Positions 54,680 to 63,051 of a stretch of DNA of 64,000 nucleotides are shown in pieces (position 1 is the stretch's first letter; every line of letters starts with the position of its first letter). Origin of the DNA: Alkalihalobacterium alkalinitrilicum (GTDB taxonomy: Bacteria > Bacillota > Bacilli > Bacillales > Bacillaceae_F); assembly GCF_002019605.1 (NCBI RefSeq), contig NZ_KV917368.1, positions 1,633,958 to 1,697,957 of the forward strand, read 5' to 3'. Made by a program: the position numbers and the translations under genes. A model generated the notes under the pieces. It was not told the DNA's origin. It made no database searches and saw only the letters and a program-made list of their open reading frames with translations.

Positions 54680-55879
54680 TTATTTACCCAATACTTTATA
54701 AATTTTTTCGATTGCCCAATCAAGATCTTCTTTATTGATCACAAGCGGCGGTGCAAAACGGATGACAGTTTCATGAGTTTCTTTACATAATAGACCTTCT
54801 TCTTTTAAAGCTTCACAATATTTTCTTGCAGGATCTGTAAGTTCAACCCCAATAAATAAACCTCTACCACGAATCTCTTTGATCATTGGATTATCGATTT
54901 GTTCTAATTTTTCTTTCAGATATTTACCAAGTTCAAATGAACGCTCAACAAGTTTTTCTTCTTCAATTACTTCTAATGCCGCAATTGAAACCGCACATGC
55001 TAATGGATTGCCACCAAATGTTGAACCGTGAGAACCTGGTTCAAATACTTCTAGTACGTCGCGGTTAGCCGCAACAACTGAGATAGGGAATACTCCACCG
55101 CCAAGAGCTTTACCTAAAATGTACATATCTGGCTTCACATTTTCCCAATCACATGCGAACAATTTACCTGAACGCCCTAATCCTGCTTGAATTTCATCTG
55201 CAATAAAGAGAACATTCTCTTGTTTACATAATTCATATGCTTCTTTCAAGAAACCTTCTTTAGGAATTCGAATTCCCGCTTCCCCTTGAATTGGCTCAAG
55301 CATAAATGCAGCTGTATTAGGTGTGATTGCAGCTTTTAATGCTTCTAAGTCACCATATGGAATTACTTTAATCCCTGGAAGCATCGGTCCAAAACCACGC
55401 TTATACTCTTCATTTGAGGATAGAGAAACAGCTGTCATTGTTCGTCCGTGGAAGTTCTCTTCACAAACGATGATTTCCGCTTGGTTATCGTTAACTCCTT
55501 TTTTATCATAAGCCCAACGACGAGCCGCTTTCACTGCTGTTTCAACAGCTTCAGCACCTGTATTCATCGGAAGAATCATATCTTTTCCAGTCATTTTTGC
55601 TATTTTTTCATAAAATGGACCCAATTGATCATTATGAAACGCACGAGATGTTAATGTAATCCGATCAGCTTGTTTCTTTAGTGCACCAATAATCTTTGGA
55701 TGACAATGTCCTTGGTTTACTGCTGAATAAGCACTTAGCATATCAAGATATTTATTTCCTTCAGGGTCTTTCACCCATGCACCTTTTGCTTCTGATATTA
55801 CAACTGGTAGCGGATGGTAGTTTCTCGCACCAAACTCTTCTGTTTTTTCAATGATTGTTTGTGTTTGTGTTTGTGACAT
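54680..55879 (-). CDS. rocD: Ornithine aminotransferase RocD
   Basis: A 399-residue class III PLP aminotransferase. [16 protein letters not shown] is near the start and [17 protein letters not shown], then [14 protein letters not shown], follow. The Asp of [17 protein letters not shown] and the PLP Lys in [13 protein letters not shown] are present, as is [13 protein letters not shown]. It converts ornithine to glutamate semialdehyde in arginine breakdown. ATG 55879 follows AAGGAGGGG. Transcription should be SigL-dependent from the promoter at 55914-55930. Confidence 0.94.
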   Translation of the reverse strand: MSQTQTQTIIEKTEEFGARNYHPLPVVISEAKGAWVKDPEGNKYLDMLSAYSAVNQGHCHPKIIGALKKQADRITLTSRAFHNDQLGPFYEKIAKMTGKDMILPMNTGAEAVETAVKAARRWAYDKKGVNDNQAEIIVCEENFHGRTMTAVSLSSNEEYKRGFGPMLPGIKVIPYGDLEALKAAITPNTAAFMLEPIQGEAGIRIPKEGFLKEAYELCKQENVLFIADEIQAGLGRSGKLFACDWENVKPDMYILGKALGGGVFPISVVAANRDVLEVFEPGSHGSTFGGNPLACAVSIAALEVIEEEKLVERSFELGKYLKEKLEQIDNPMIKEIRGRGLFIGVELTDPARKYCEALKEEGLLCKETHETVIRFAPPLVINKEDLDWAIEKIYKVLGK

Positions 55880-55913
55880 AAACAACCCCTCCTTATATAT
55901 ACTTACTTTTCTA

Positions 55914-55930
55914 AGCAATTTCCGTGCCAA
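55914..55930 (-). promoter_or_regulatory. Sigma-54 (SigL) promoter of rocD
   Basis: Reverse strand TTGGCAC-N5-TTGCT, a perfect match to the -24/-12 consensus. Transcription would start near 55902, giving a leader of about 23 bases with the ribosome site. Such promoters need an enhancer-binding activator, in Bacillus RocR. Confidence 0.85.
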
Positions 55931-56180
55931 CATTAAACGCTTTGAAAAAAAGGTTTTATTATTTTTTCGCTAAATTTATTCCTTTACTGTAGATTTTTTT
56001 CTTTTTACAAAAGTATTTTTCTTTCTTGTTCATTTTAAAAATTTTATTGCTTATTGCCCAAATTTAGTATTAGAACGATAAAAAGTTATCATTTTCATTC
56101 AATACCATATACAATTAATGTAAGAATTTTTTATTTAGGACATTGTCTTAAAGCAGAATATAGTGTAAGGATGGGCTTCA

Positions 56181-56435
56181 ATGATTTACACAACAGCTTC
56201 TGAACATGCTCAACTATTGAAAAACTATGAAACATTAATCAATGAAATCACTGTTTGCGTCCATGTCATCGGTCGAGCAGGGAGAACGATCATTTATAAT
56301 CAAAAAATGACAGGCTGTAAAACTTTCGATAGTTTAATTGAAGAAATATAGTCATGAAAGAAAGTAATTGAAGTTGCTAAACGAGCGACAAGGACACCTT
56401 CATCACAAAAAGTACTTGGAAAGCATAAGTTTTGA
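56181..56435 (+). pseudogene. rocR: Relic of rocR, the sigma-54 activator of arginine catabolism
   Basis: One plus-strand frame reads MIYTTASEHAQLLKNYETLI, then EITVCVHVIGRAGRTIIYNQKM (start of a RocR-type PAS domain), then CKTFDSLIEEI, TAG, Ser, TGA, KKVIEVAKRATRTPSS, which is the entry to the AAA+ domain. About 80 residues between PAS and AAA+ are deleted. The GETGTGKE Walker A and everything after are lost, and a last TGA follows within 12 codons. AAGGATGG precedes the ATG. It lies between rocD and the ger operon, the usual neighbourhood of rocR. Confidence 0.7.
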
Positions 56436-56448
56436 GAAGAACAAGCCA

Positions 56449-57606
56449 CTAGTTAATTGATTTTAATTTATCCTTACCTGATTTAAGCACTTTCACATTT
56501 ACGTTAACCACGTTTAAAGTTTCAGGTGTTAAAAATGAATTAGGACCTTGAGTATGTTTTCTGTAGAGTTCTGGATCTTTTTTATAAAGAGTATGTGCTA
56601 ATTGAAATACATCTGCATTGATTTCTACTCCTTTTTCAAATGTATGGCGAATTTCTTTTTCTATAAGACGTGCGACCTCTTTCTCAACCTCAGGTATCGT
56701 TATCTCTTCAAAGACTTCGATTGGATTAGCAATAACCTCAACTTCTATGTTAAATGTAACTTGATCATTTTTAATAGTAGGAATAATCTTTGGCTTTGGA
56801 TCACGAATGATAACAGATCCTCTAAGCTGTTCATTTATCTTGATAACTAATGCGCGTCTAACTGTACCCTCATTCATCCATGGGAATCCTTGAAGATCTT
56901 CTCCTAATAAATTCCCTATAAATTGACCTTCATTAAAAAATCCACCACCCACAATTTTTAGACTTTTGTTAGGTTTCTTTTCTTCTTCAAACCACTTTTC
57001 GTCTATTGTATCTAACACGGGGAAAGTCGCTGTATAACCTGGCTCATTCAGCAATGAAATAAATCGATGAAGCCGGAGTGGTTCTACTAACGAACTTTGT
57101 TGATGACTCTCCGTCGGCTCTCCTAAAAAAGAGAATATTGGACTCATATTGAGTAAAGTCGGTGTTGTTAGTAATTCAGCGGGGTCTGTTGTTGTCCCAA
57201 ATACCCATATCGTGTGGCGATTTTCATCATACCTACTAAAGGAATCGTAAATTTTCTCAATACTATCTTTTTGCTGCAATATCTGTTCTGTAAATACTAT
57301 TGAAGATAAATGTCCCCAAAAAATACGCCGATCGGTATGAGTAAACAATTCATGCAGCGCTTCTACAGGTGTGGTACCTTTTCCAACCCCAACAAAAGCC
57401 ATTGAACCGCCATCTTGCGTCCCTTCGCCACCACCTGGCATCGCTTGGAAATTTAATATTTGTGCATACACTTCAAATTGACCATCTTTATAATCATAGC
57501 AAACGGTATGAGCAAAGTACATTAACTCCAAATTTCTGGCATCCCAGCATCCAGATAATACGACTAGTGAAATCAATAGAATGCAAAAACGTTGTCTCGT
57601 ATTCAT
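56449..57606 (-). CDS. Germinant receptor subunit C (Ger(x)C-type lipoprotein)
   Basis: A 385-residue lipoprotein (LISLVVLSGCWDARNLE, Cys about 20). Family features: the SGCWD box, AFVGVGKGTTPVEALHELFTHTDRRIFWGH, and the C-terminal domain with GVEINADVFQLAHTLYKKDPELY. It is attached to the outer face of the spore inner membrane and forms the receptor with the A and B subunits. It lies two bases after the A-subunit gene and ends with TAG. Confidence 0.92.
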   Translation of the reverse strand: MNTRQRFCILLISLVVLSGCWDARNLELMYFAHTVCYDYKDGQFEVYAQILNFQAMPGGGEGTQDGGSMAFVGVGKGTTPVEALHELFTHTDRRIFWGHLSSIVFTEQILQQKDSIEKIYDSFSRYDENRHTIWVFGTTTDPAELLTTPTLLNMSPIFSFLGEPTESHQQSSLVEPLRLHRFISLLNEPGYTATFPVLDTIDEKWFEEEKKPNKSLKIVGGGFFNEGQFIGNLLGEDLQGFPWMNEGTVRRALVIKINEQLRGSVIIRDPKPKIIPTIKNDQVTFNIEVEVIANPIEVFEEITIPEVEKEVARLIEKEIRHTFEKGVEINADVFQLAHTLYKKDPELYRKHTQGPNSFLTPETLNVVNVNVKVLKSGKDKLKSIN

Positions 57607-57608
57607 AT

Positions 57609-59144
57609 TTACCCCTCAGACTTATCTTTATCCGTTATGTCAAGCATCGCTGGGCGCTGTGTATTCGCTTTAAAAGAAGGACGAATGATTGCTTTAATCA
57701 GTTCTCTCCACTGAATAGGAGCGAGTGGAGCGAGGTACGGCATACCGTACGAACGAAGTTGTGCTACGTATAATAAAATCGAAAATGAAGCAATGAATAC
57801 ACCAAACATTCCTAATGACGAAGCTAATAAAAGTACATATATTCTTAATATACTAATGGTACCCGCAAAAGATTGATTGCCAAGGCTAAACGTCGCGATT
57901 GCAGAAGTTGCAATAATGACTAACATCGCTGGATTCGTCAATCCTGCCCTTATTGCTGCATCTCCAATGATTAAACCACCAACAACCGAAATGATTTGCC
58001 CGATCGCCGCTGGAAGACGTAATCCTGCTTCACGAAATAATTCAAAAATGGTAACCATTATAATTGCTTCCACTGCTATAGGTAAGGGTACGCCTAAACG
58101 GACTTGAGCTAAACTCGACACTAATATAAAAGGAAGTTGACCTGGATGAAAGGAGACGAGCGCAACCCAAAATCCAGGTAAAACGATAGCAATGAGTAAC
58201 CCAAAAATTCGTAACATCCGCTCTAGTGAATTATAAACAAAATATGACTCGTTATCTTCCGCCGCTTTTAATAATAAAGTTAAGTTGCAAGGAGCGATTA
58301 AAACAGTCGGCGCACCGTCAACTAATATGATAAAGCGCCCCCTAAGAAGGGAATCTGACGCAAAATCTGGGCGTCCAGTATAATGAAACATCGGAAAGAT
58401 GCGCGTTTTCTTTGGAATTAATAACTCTTCTAATTGATTTGTGCTTATTAACCCGTCAATATTGATTTGTTGAAGTTGTTGTTTAATTTCATCTACCGCA
58501 TGCTTCGGCGCAATATCATCAATATAAAACAACCCAACTTTTGTTTGACTTCGAGCGCCAATTATAAATTCCTCATATTTTAACGATTTTGATCGAACTC
58601 TTTTTCGAATTAACGCTGTATTTACGCGAATTTCTTCAATAAATCCATCTCTTGCTCCTCGTATCGATATTTCTGCAGTTGTTTCTTCAGGCGTTCGTTG
58701 AGGATGCTTTGATATATCAAACAAATAAGCAGTTTCTATGGATGGTATAAAGAAAAGTACTTGCCCATCGTAGACCGATGTAATTAATTGATCATAGTTT
58801 TTTTCAGGTTTTATAGCTTCTTTTTTCCAATTCATAACCGATTTCAAATGGTCAATATCTTTTTTGTTGGAACTACTAAAAATTTGTTCTAATTCGGGGA
58901 TAATTTCTTTCGCCAACTTTTCCGTATCACAAAGTCCTTCACAATAAATCATGAAAGACCGAATAGGACCATCATTTGTATTAAAAAAAGTATCTTTACA
59001 AATAACATCGTCATTTCCTGTAAATGCCATTTTTATTTCTTGTTCATTTACTTTTTTATTGGACGTTCCATCTACATCTTTTACGGATATTTGTTCTACA
59101 TATCTTTTTTTAAAATGAAGCCTAGATTTATTTCTCATATTCAA
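57609..59144 (-). CDS. Germinant receptor subunit A (GerA/GerKA family)
   Basis: A 511-residue protein. A soluble N-terminal domain of about 270 residues carries IYCEGLCDTEKL, TAEISIRGARDGFIEEIRVNTALIRKR and KVGLFYIDDIAP. Then come YTGRPDFASDSLLRGRFIIL, VDGAPTVLIAP and about five membrane segments (for example LPIAVEAIIMVTIFELFREAGLRLP). It overlaps the B gene by 17 bp. Confidence 0.93.
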   Translation of the reverse strand: MNMRNKSRLHFKKRYVEQISVKDVDGTSNKKVNEQEIKMAFTGNDDVICKDTFFNTNDGPIRSFMIYCEGLCDTEKLAKEIIPELEQIFSSSNKKDIDHLKSVMNWKKEAIKPEKNYDQLITSVYDGQVLFFIPSIETAYLFDISKHPQRTPEETTAEISIRGARDGFIEEIRVNTALIRKRVRSKSLKYEEFIIGARSQTKVGLFYIDDIAPKHAVDEIKQQLQQINIDGLISTNQLEELLIPKKTRIFPMFHYTGRPDFASDSLLRGRFIILVDGAPTVLIAPCNLTLLLKAAEDNESYFVYNSLERMLRIFGLLIAIVLPGFWVALVSFHPGQLPFILVSSLAQVRLGVPLPIAVEAIIMVTIFELFREAGLRLPAAIGQIISVVGGLIIGDAAIRAGLTNPAMLVIIATSAIATFSLGNQSFAGTISILRIYVLLLASSLGMFGVFIASFSILLYVAQLRSYGMPYLAPLAPIQWRELIKAIIRPSFKANTQRPAMLDITDKDKSEG

Positions 59145-60216
59145 TAGAACTCCTCTTTTGAATTAAACCAATGAAACCAATAACGCCAGTAAGGCATAAA
59201 ACATAAATGAGAAGACCAGGTAAGAAATAGTTTGTTAATAGTTCTACAAATTGAATATCGCTTATTGGGATTAACATGATGGCTGCAATAAATAAACCAA
59301 TGCCGAGTAGCCACTTTTTCTTATGATCTTGTTTCACTTGAAGTAAATCTATAATTATAAATAACGCAAGCGAGATTCGAACAAATCCTCCACTTAACCA
59401 TTGAAAAATGGATAAAAAATCAACATGTTCAACAAAGCGGCCAATCGACAATAATGCCCACTGCTCAAAAGCAGGAAAACGTATTTGCCCAGATTTTTCG
59501 GGACCAAAAAGTGCAATTGCACCCATCGTTGGACCTATAGTAAGCCAAGTTAGGAGAAATCCAATAACTACGAGAGCTACATAATTAATTCGTGTTTTCA
59601 CTCGATGTTGGATACATAAAATGATGAATACTTCAACTAATCCTGAACCAACGTAAACCATTCCTTGCAGAGCAGGTCCATATCCATGTTCAAACAGAGG
59701 AGTTAACAATGAATAATCTTTTTTTGCAAAATTGGCGGACATTACAATAAATCCTAACAAAATGACAATTGGGAGTAATATTCCATTTACAATCGCAATA
59801 GTCCGTATCGTTGTCGATGCCATAAATAAGCAAAGAACAAGAAAACTCAAAGCAATTACAATTTCAGGCGTTCTAGGTAAATATGTTATATTTGTCCAAA
59901 GTATCATATCTTTCAATGTAACAGCACTTATCGTTAGTAAATAAATACCAATCAAAATTAAAATAATGGAGGAAATTGGTTTCCCGTAATTTCCTTTTAT
60001 CCAAACATATAAATTTTGCTGTTTCGTTTTCCGTATAATAAAATAAACGATCAAAATATAGAAAAAATATGTAACGAATGCAAACAAAATAGCAACCCAT
60101 GCATCCCGTCCCGCAACCTCAATTAAAGAAGGAATAATGATTACATGGTTATGTAATCCTGTTGACATCATGAATAGTAGAATAACATGAAAAGCAGAAA
60201 TCTCTTTATGCTGCAT
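59128..60216 (-). CDS. Germinant receptor subunit B (GerB/Spore_permease family)
   Basis: A 362-residue membrane protein with ten segments, related to amino acid permeases. The family start is MQHKEISAFHVILLFMMSTG, with HNHVIIIPSLIEVAGRDAW. This subunit normally binds the germinant. I start at ATG 60216 with AAGGAG upstream; an in-frame start 30 codons earlier has none. The order B-A-C differs from the common A-B-C or A-C-B. Confidence 0.9.
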   Translation of the reverse strand: MQHKEISAFHVILLFMMSTGLHNHVIIIPSLIEVAGRDAWVAILFAFVTYFFYILIVYFIIRKTKQQNLYVWIKGNYGKPISSIILILIGIYLLTISAVTLKDMILWTNITYLPRTPEIVIALSFLVLCLFMASTTIRTIAIVNGILLPIVILLGFIVMSANFAKKDYSLLTPLFEHGYGPALQGMVYVGSGLVEVFIILCIQHRVKTRINYVALVVIGFLLTWLTIGPTMGAIALFGPEKSGQIRFPAFEQWALLSIGRFVEHVDFLSIFQWLSGGFVRISLALFIIIDLLQVKQDHKKKWLLGIGLFIAAIMLIPISDIQFVELLTNYFLPGLLIYVLCLTGVIGFIGLIQKRSSIEYEK

Positions 60217-60723
60217 TAGGGTCTCCTTACTTACAATCTTTGGATTATTTTTCTTATGCTGTTCTTTCATAGCGTAAATTATGTGTATGAAAGACAAAAA
60301 ACTCATAGCACCTGCTACTTCATCCCCTACTTAATGCTGAAAACAAACTAGCTTCTGATCGCTTTTATTTAGATGATACTAATCGAAAAAAAACCCCTTC
60401 TGTTGGAAATGAAGGGCGAGATTTAAATCAGGACACATAAAATGGAGACCACATATCTCTAAGAGGTAATAAAAAGTGGATAAAAAAGGGGAGAAATTCA
60501 CAAAAAATAAATGTTGAATTCGGTGGCATGGAGTTATACGGCACTACTACTATGGAAATCCTTGGATATCAAGCTTCTGGCAACATTGAAGGTGCTGGAC
60601 AACTTGATAAAGGGTTTAATTAGTTGCTTTAAATATGAATGCAACAAGCATCAGTAAAAAGTAAAACAGAAAGTGAATATGTTAAGAATCAAAAAATTCT
60701 GGTAATGATATTAATTCCTAATA
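60217..60723. other. Noncoding region upstream of the ger operon
   Basis: Probably holds the ger promoter. At 60507-60623 a short frame reads VEFGGMELYGTTTMEILGYQ then ASGNIEGAGQLDKGFN, coding-like in composition but without start or ribosome site. It may be a gene remnant; I cannot name it. Confidence 0.4.
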
Positions 60724-60759
60724 AAAATGAGCTACCTTTGAAAAGTAGCTCATTTTTTA
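60724..60759. terminator. Bidirectional terminator
   Basis: Perfect AATGAGCTAC / GTAGCTCATT stem with A and T runs on both sides. It serves the acetyltransferase gene on the reverse strand. Confidence 0.8.
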
Positions 60760-60807
60760 TATAAAACGCTAATTAGGTAAATTATCTAACAATTTAGCCT
60801 ATTTTCT

Positions 60808-61371
60808 CTAGGCTTCTTTCAAATGATTTTCATCAACTGCTATACTATTCTGTTCTCTAATATTGTAAAGGTGGTATTGATCCTTTTCAATTTGAAATAA
60901 ATCATAAACAAGACCGTTTGAATTAATATATTGGTACACATCTTGTCGAATATCGTTTGCTAGAATATTATACGGTAGCTTTTGTGCAGCTTTTAATGAA
61001 CGGATATTATCTTTGCGAATTCTCATAAATACCGTTTGAATGTCGAGCTCAAAAAAAAGCTCACTAAAAAAAGCGTCTTTTGCCAACTGATTATAACCCT
61101 TCCCAAAGTAAGGCTTACCGATCCAAGTACCAAGAAAACCTGTGCCATCTTGAACATCAAATAAATTGATGGTTCCTATTGGATTACCCCACTCATCAGT
61201 AATCGTACGTGAAATGAGTTCACCACGTTCCTCAGCCTCAATTGTTTGTTTCGTTAAAAATAAATACTCATCATATGAGTTGGCCTTCTGACGAACATAT
61301 GGAAAAACAGCAGGATCGATCATCAAATCATATAACACATGACAGTCCGACAGTTCGCGTTTTCTTAGCAT
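60808..61371 (-). CDS. GNAT-family N-acetyltransferase (RimJ/RimL-like)
   Basis: A 187-residue protein. The fold is visible as LRKRELSDCHVLYDLM at the start, NPIGTINLFDVQDGTGFLGTWIG, the acetyl-CoA loop PYFGKGYNQLAKDAFF and IRKDNIRSLKAAQKLPY. The target is unknown; it could be a protein or small molecule. Ribosome site AAGGAGGG. The leader contains a tRNA-like relic at 61436-61503. Confidence 0.85.
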   Translation of the reverse strand: MLRKRELSDCHVLYDLMIDPAVFPYVRQKANSYDEYLFLTKQTIEAEERGELISRTITDEWGNPIGTINLFDVQDGTGFLGTWIGKPYFGKGYNQLAKDAFFSELFFELDIQTVFMRIRKDNIRSLKAAQKLPYNILANDIRQDVYQYINSNGLVYDLFQIEKDQYHLYNIREQNSIAVDENHLKEA

Positions 61372-61435
61372 TTGAATCCCTCCTTAATATAGAGGGCAGT
61401 CTTGTAGTGCAGTCCACCCTCGAATTGTTTGATAA

Positions 61436-61503
61436 ATTCGGGGTGGGAATCGAACCCACTAGAACCAGTATAAACTGGTGGCGCACCAATTGCCTTCCCA
61501 TTC
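61436..61503 (-). tRNA. tRNA-like sequence, probably a degenerate tRNA gene
   Basis: On the reverse strand GTGGG-TTCGATT-CCCAC is a perfect T arm with the GGTTCGANTCC box. Upstream is an anticodon-like arm ACCAG-TTTATA-CTGGT whose loop has only six bases, and a D-arm-like GGC-AATTGGTGC-GCC. The acceptor stem (GAATGGG with CCCGAAT) has two mismatches. No CCA is encoded. It looks like a tRNA that lost one loop base and acceptor pairing. It is not a functional tRNA by my reading. Confidence 0.45.
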
Positions 61504-61661
61504 ACTTATAATTAGTTAAATAACGCCGAATTTCTGTTTATTTCATTAATATTCCTTAATATGCTTGTGATATGATCGAAATACTTTTAAATAATAAGAT
61601 TTCCTCACTCACTTTTAATATAATAATCGATTTATACCAAAAAGGGAACTCATTTTTTTAT

Positions 61662-62783
61662 TTATTTTTTGTAAATAATTTCTCCATTAATGATCGTCAA
61701 TTTTGGTAAAGCAAGATAGTGAAATGGATGTTCATTCCATAGAACTACATCTGCATCTTTACCAACTTCTAGACTTCCAACCTTGTGCTCAATCCCAAGG
61801 TTTCGTGCGGGATTGATCGTAATCCCTTCTAAAGCTTTTTGTTCCTCTAAACCTTCTCGAACAGCTAATGATGCACATATATTTAAATATTGAATCGGTG
61901 TGTATGGGTGATCTGTAGTAATCGAAACATGGATTCCATGATCCGTTAAAATCCGATACGTTTCCCACGTTTTATTTTTCAATTCAATCTTGGACCGTCT
62001 TGTCAATGTTGGACCTACCGTAACATGTAAGTTATGACTACTAAGTTCATCAGCAATGAGATGCCCCTCTGTACAATGTTCTATTCTTAAATCTAAGTTG
62101 AACTCTTCAGCCAAACGAACAGCAGACAAAATATCATCAGCACGGTGGGCGTGTATTCTAACAGGAATTTCTCGCTTTAATGCAGCTACTAGCGGTGCTA
62201 CTCTTAGGTTGTTAGGTTCCTTACTAAATTTAGCCTGATTAAATGCTTCTCGTAACATCCCCATAATCCCCATTCTCGTCATTGAATCATTGTTCGTTGA
62301 CCGACTATGAATACGTTTTGGATTTTCACCTAGAGCAATTTTTAACCCTGCATTTTCTTTAATCATCATTTTTTTTATACTTCTACCATGCGTTTTAATG
62401 ACGGAAGTCGTCCCGCCAATCACATTAGCACTTCCAGGCATTACATGAACGGTTGTCACCCCGTATTTCACTGCATCTTTAAACCCAATATCTAGAGGAT
62501 ACACACCGTCTACTGCACGAATATGCGGTGTTGTAGCTTCAATTGTTTCGTTCGCATCGTTTCCTGCCCACCCAGTACCTTCATCATACAGTCCAAGATG
62601 TGTATGGGCATCTATAAAACCTGGTAAAAGATGCAACCCATGCCCCTGGATCACAGTCATTGAAGTCGTTTGCTCAATTTTTGGAGAGATGGCTGCAATT
62701 TTACCATTTTTTATCAATAGGTCTCCCTTGTTTAATTTGTTAGAAGTCACAGGATAAATGATTGCTCCTTTAATTAAAATCAT
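61662..62783 (-). CDS. Amidohydrolase-superfamily metal hydrolase
   Basis: A 373-residue TIM-barrel hydrolase. Metal motifs are FIDAHTHLGLYDEG, PVRIHAHRADDILSAVRLAE, RIEHCTEGHLIADEL and the Asp in VSITTDHPYTPIQY. The small beta-sandwich is formed by the N-terminal strands and the C-terminal VGSLEVGKDADVVLW and NGEIIYKK. It resembles imidazolonepropionase-like enzymes. It hydrolyses a C-N bond in a small molecule or peptide; the substrate is unknown. Monocistronic. Confidence 0.88.
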   Translation of the reverse strand: MILIKGAIIYPVTSNKLNKGDLLIKNGKIAAISPKIEQTTSMTVIQGHGLHLLPGFIDAHTHLGLYDEGTGWAGNDANETIEATTPHIRAVDGVYPLDIGFKDAVKYGVTTVHVMPGSANVIGGTTSVIKTHGRSIKKMMIKENAGLKIALGENPKRIHSRSTNNDSMTRMGIMGMLREAFNQAKFSKEPNNLRVAPLVAALKREIPVRIHAHRADDILSAVRLAEEFNLDLRIEHCTEGHLIADELSSHNLHVTVGPTLTRRSKIELKNKTWETYRILTDHGIHVSITTDHPYTPIQYLNICASLAVREGLEEQKALEGITINPARNLGIEHKVGSLEVGKDADVVLWNEHPFHYLALPKLTIINGEIIYKK

Positions 62784-63051
62784 CCTTACTCCCCCTTTTT
62801 ACAGTATACTCATTACAAAAAATTGAAGTCACATAGAATTATATACCTGAATTATTCATACTTCCTAGTTAATACATGAATGAAGACAATACCAGATATT
62901 TTTCTGCTCTCTTGAAACTTATCAAGTTGATTTCGCTACTTAAGATGTGATTTTATATTAAATGCTTGAATATAATCAGTTTTTGGGCAGACTACTCCCT
63001 TGTTCTGACATTTAATTTTAAAAATAGGTATTAGGGTAGTTCACTCTAGCT

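Noticed and set aside
60480-60665. Small plus-strand gene upstream of the ger operon
   Set aside because: Two overlapping frames look partly coding, but neither has a start with a ribosome site or a recognisable motif. Kept only as an intergenic remark.
61375-61435. T-box riboswitch before the acetyltransferase gene (AGGGTGGAC motif)
   Set aside because: The motif lacks the full TGGNACCGCG box and there is no terminator/antiterminator pair or stem I. A GNAT gene is also not a usual T-box target.
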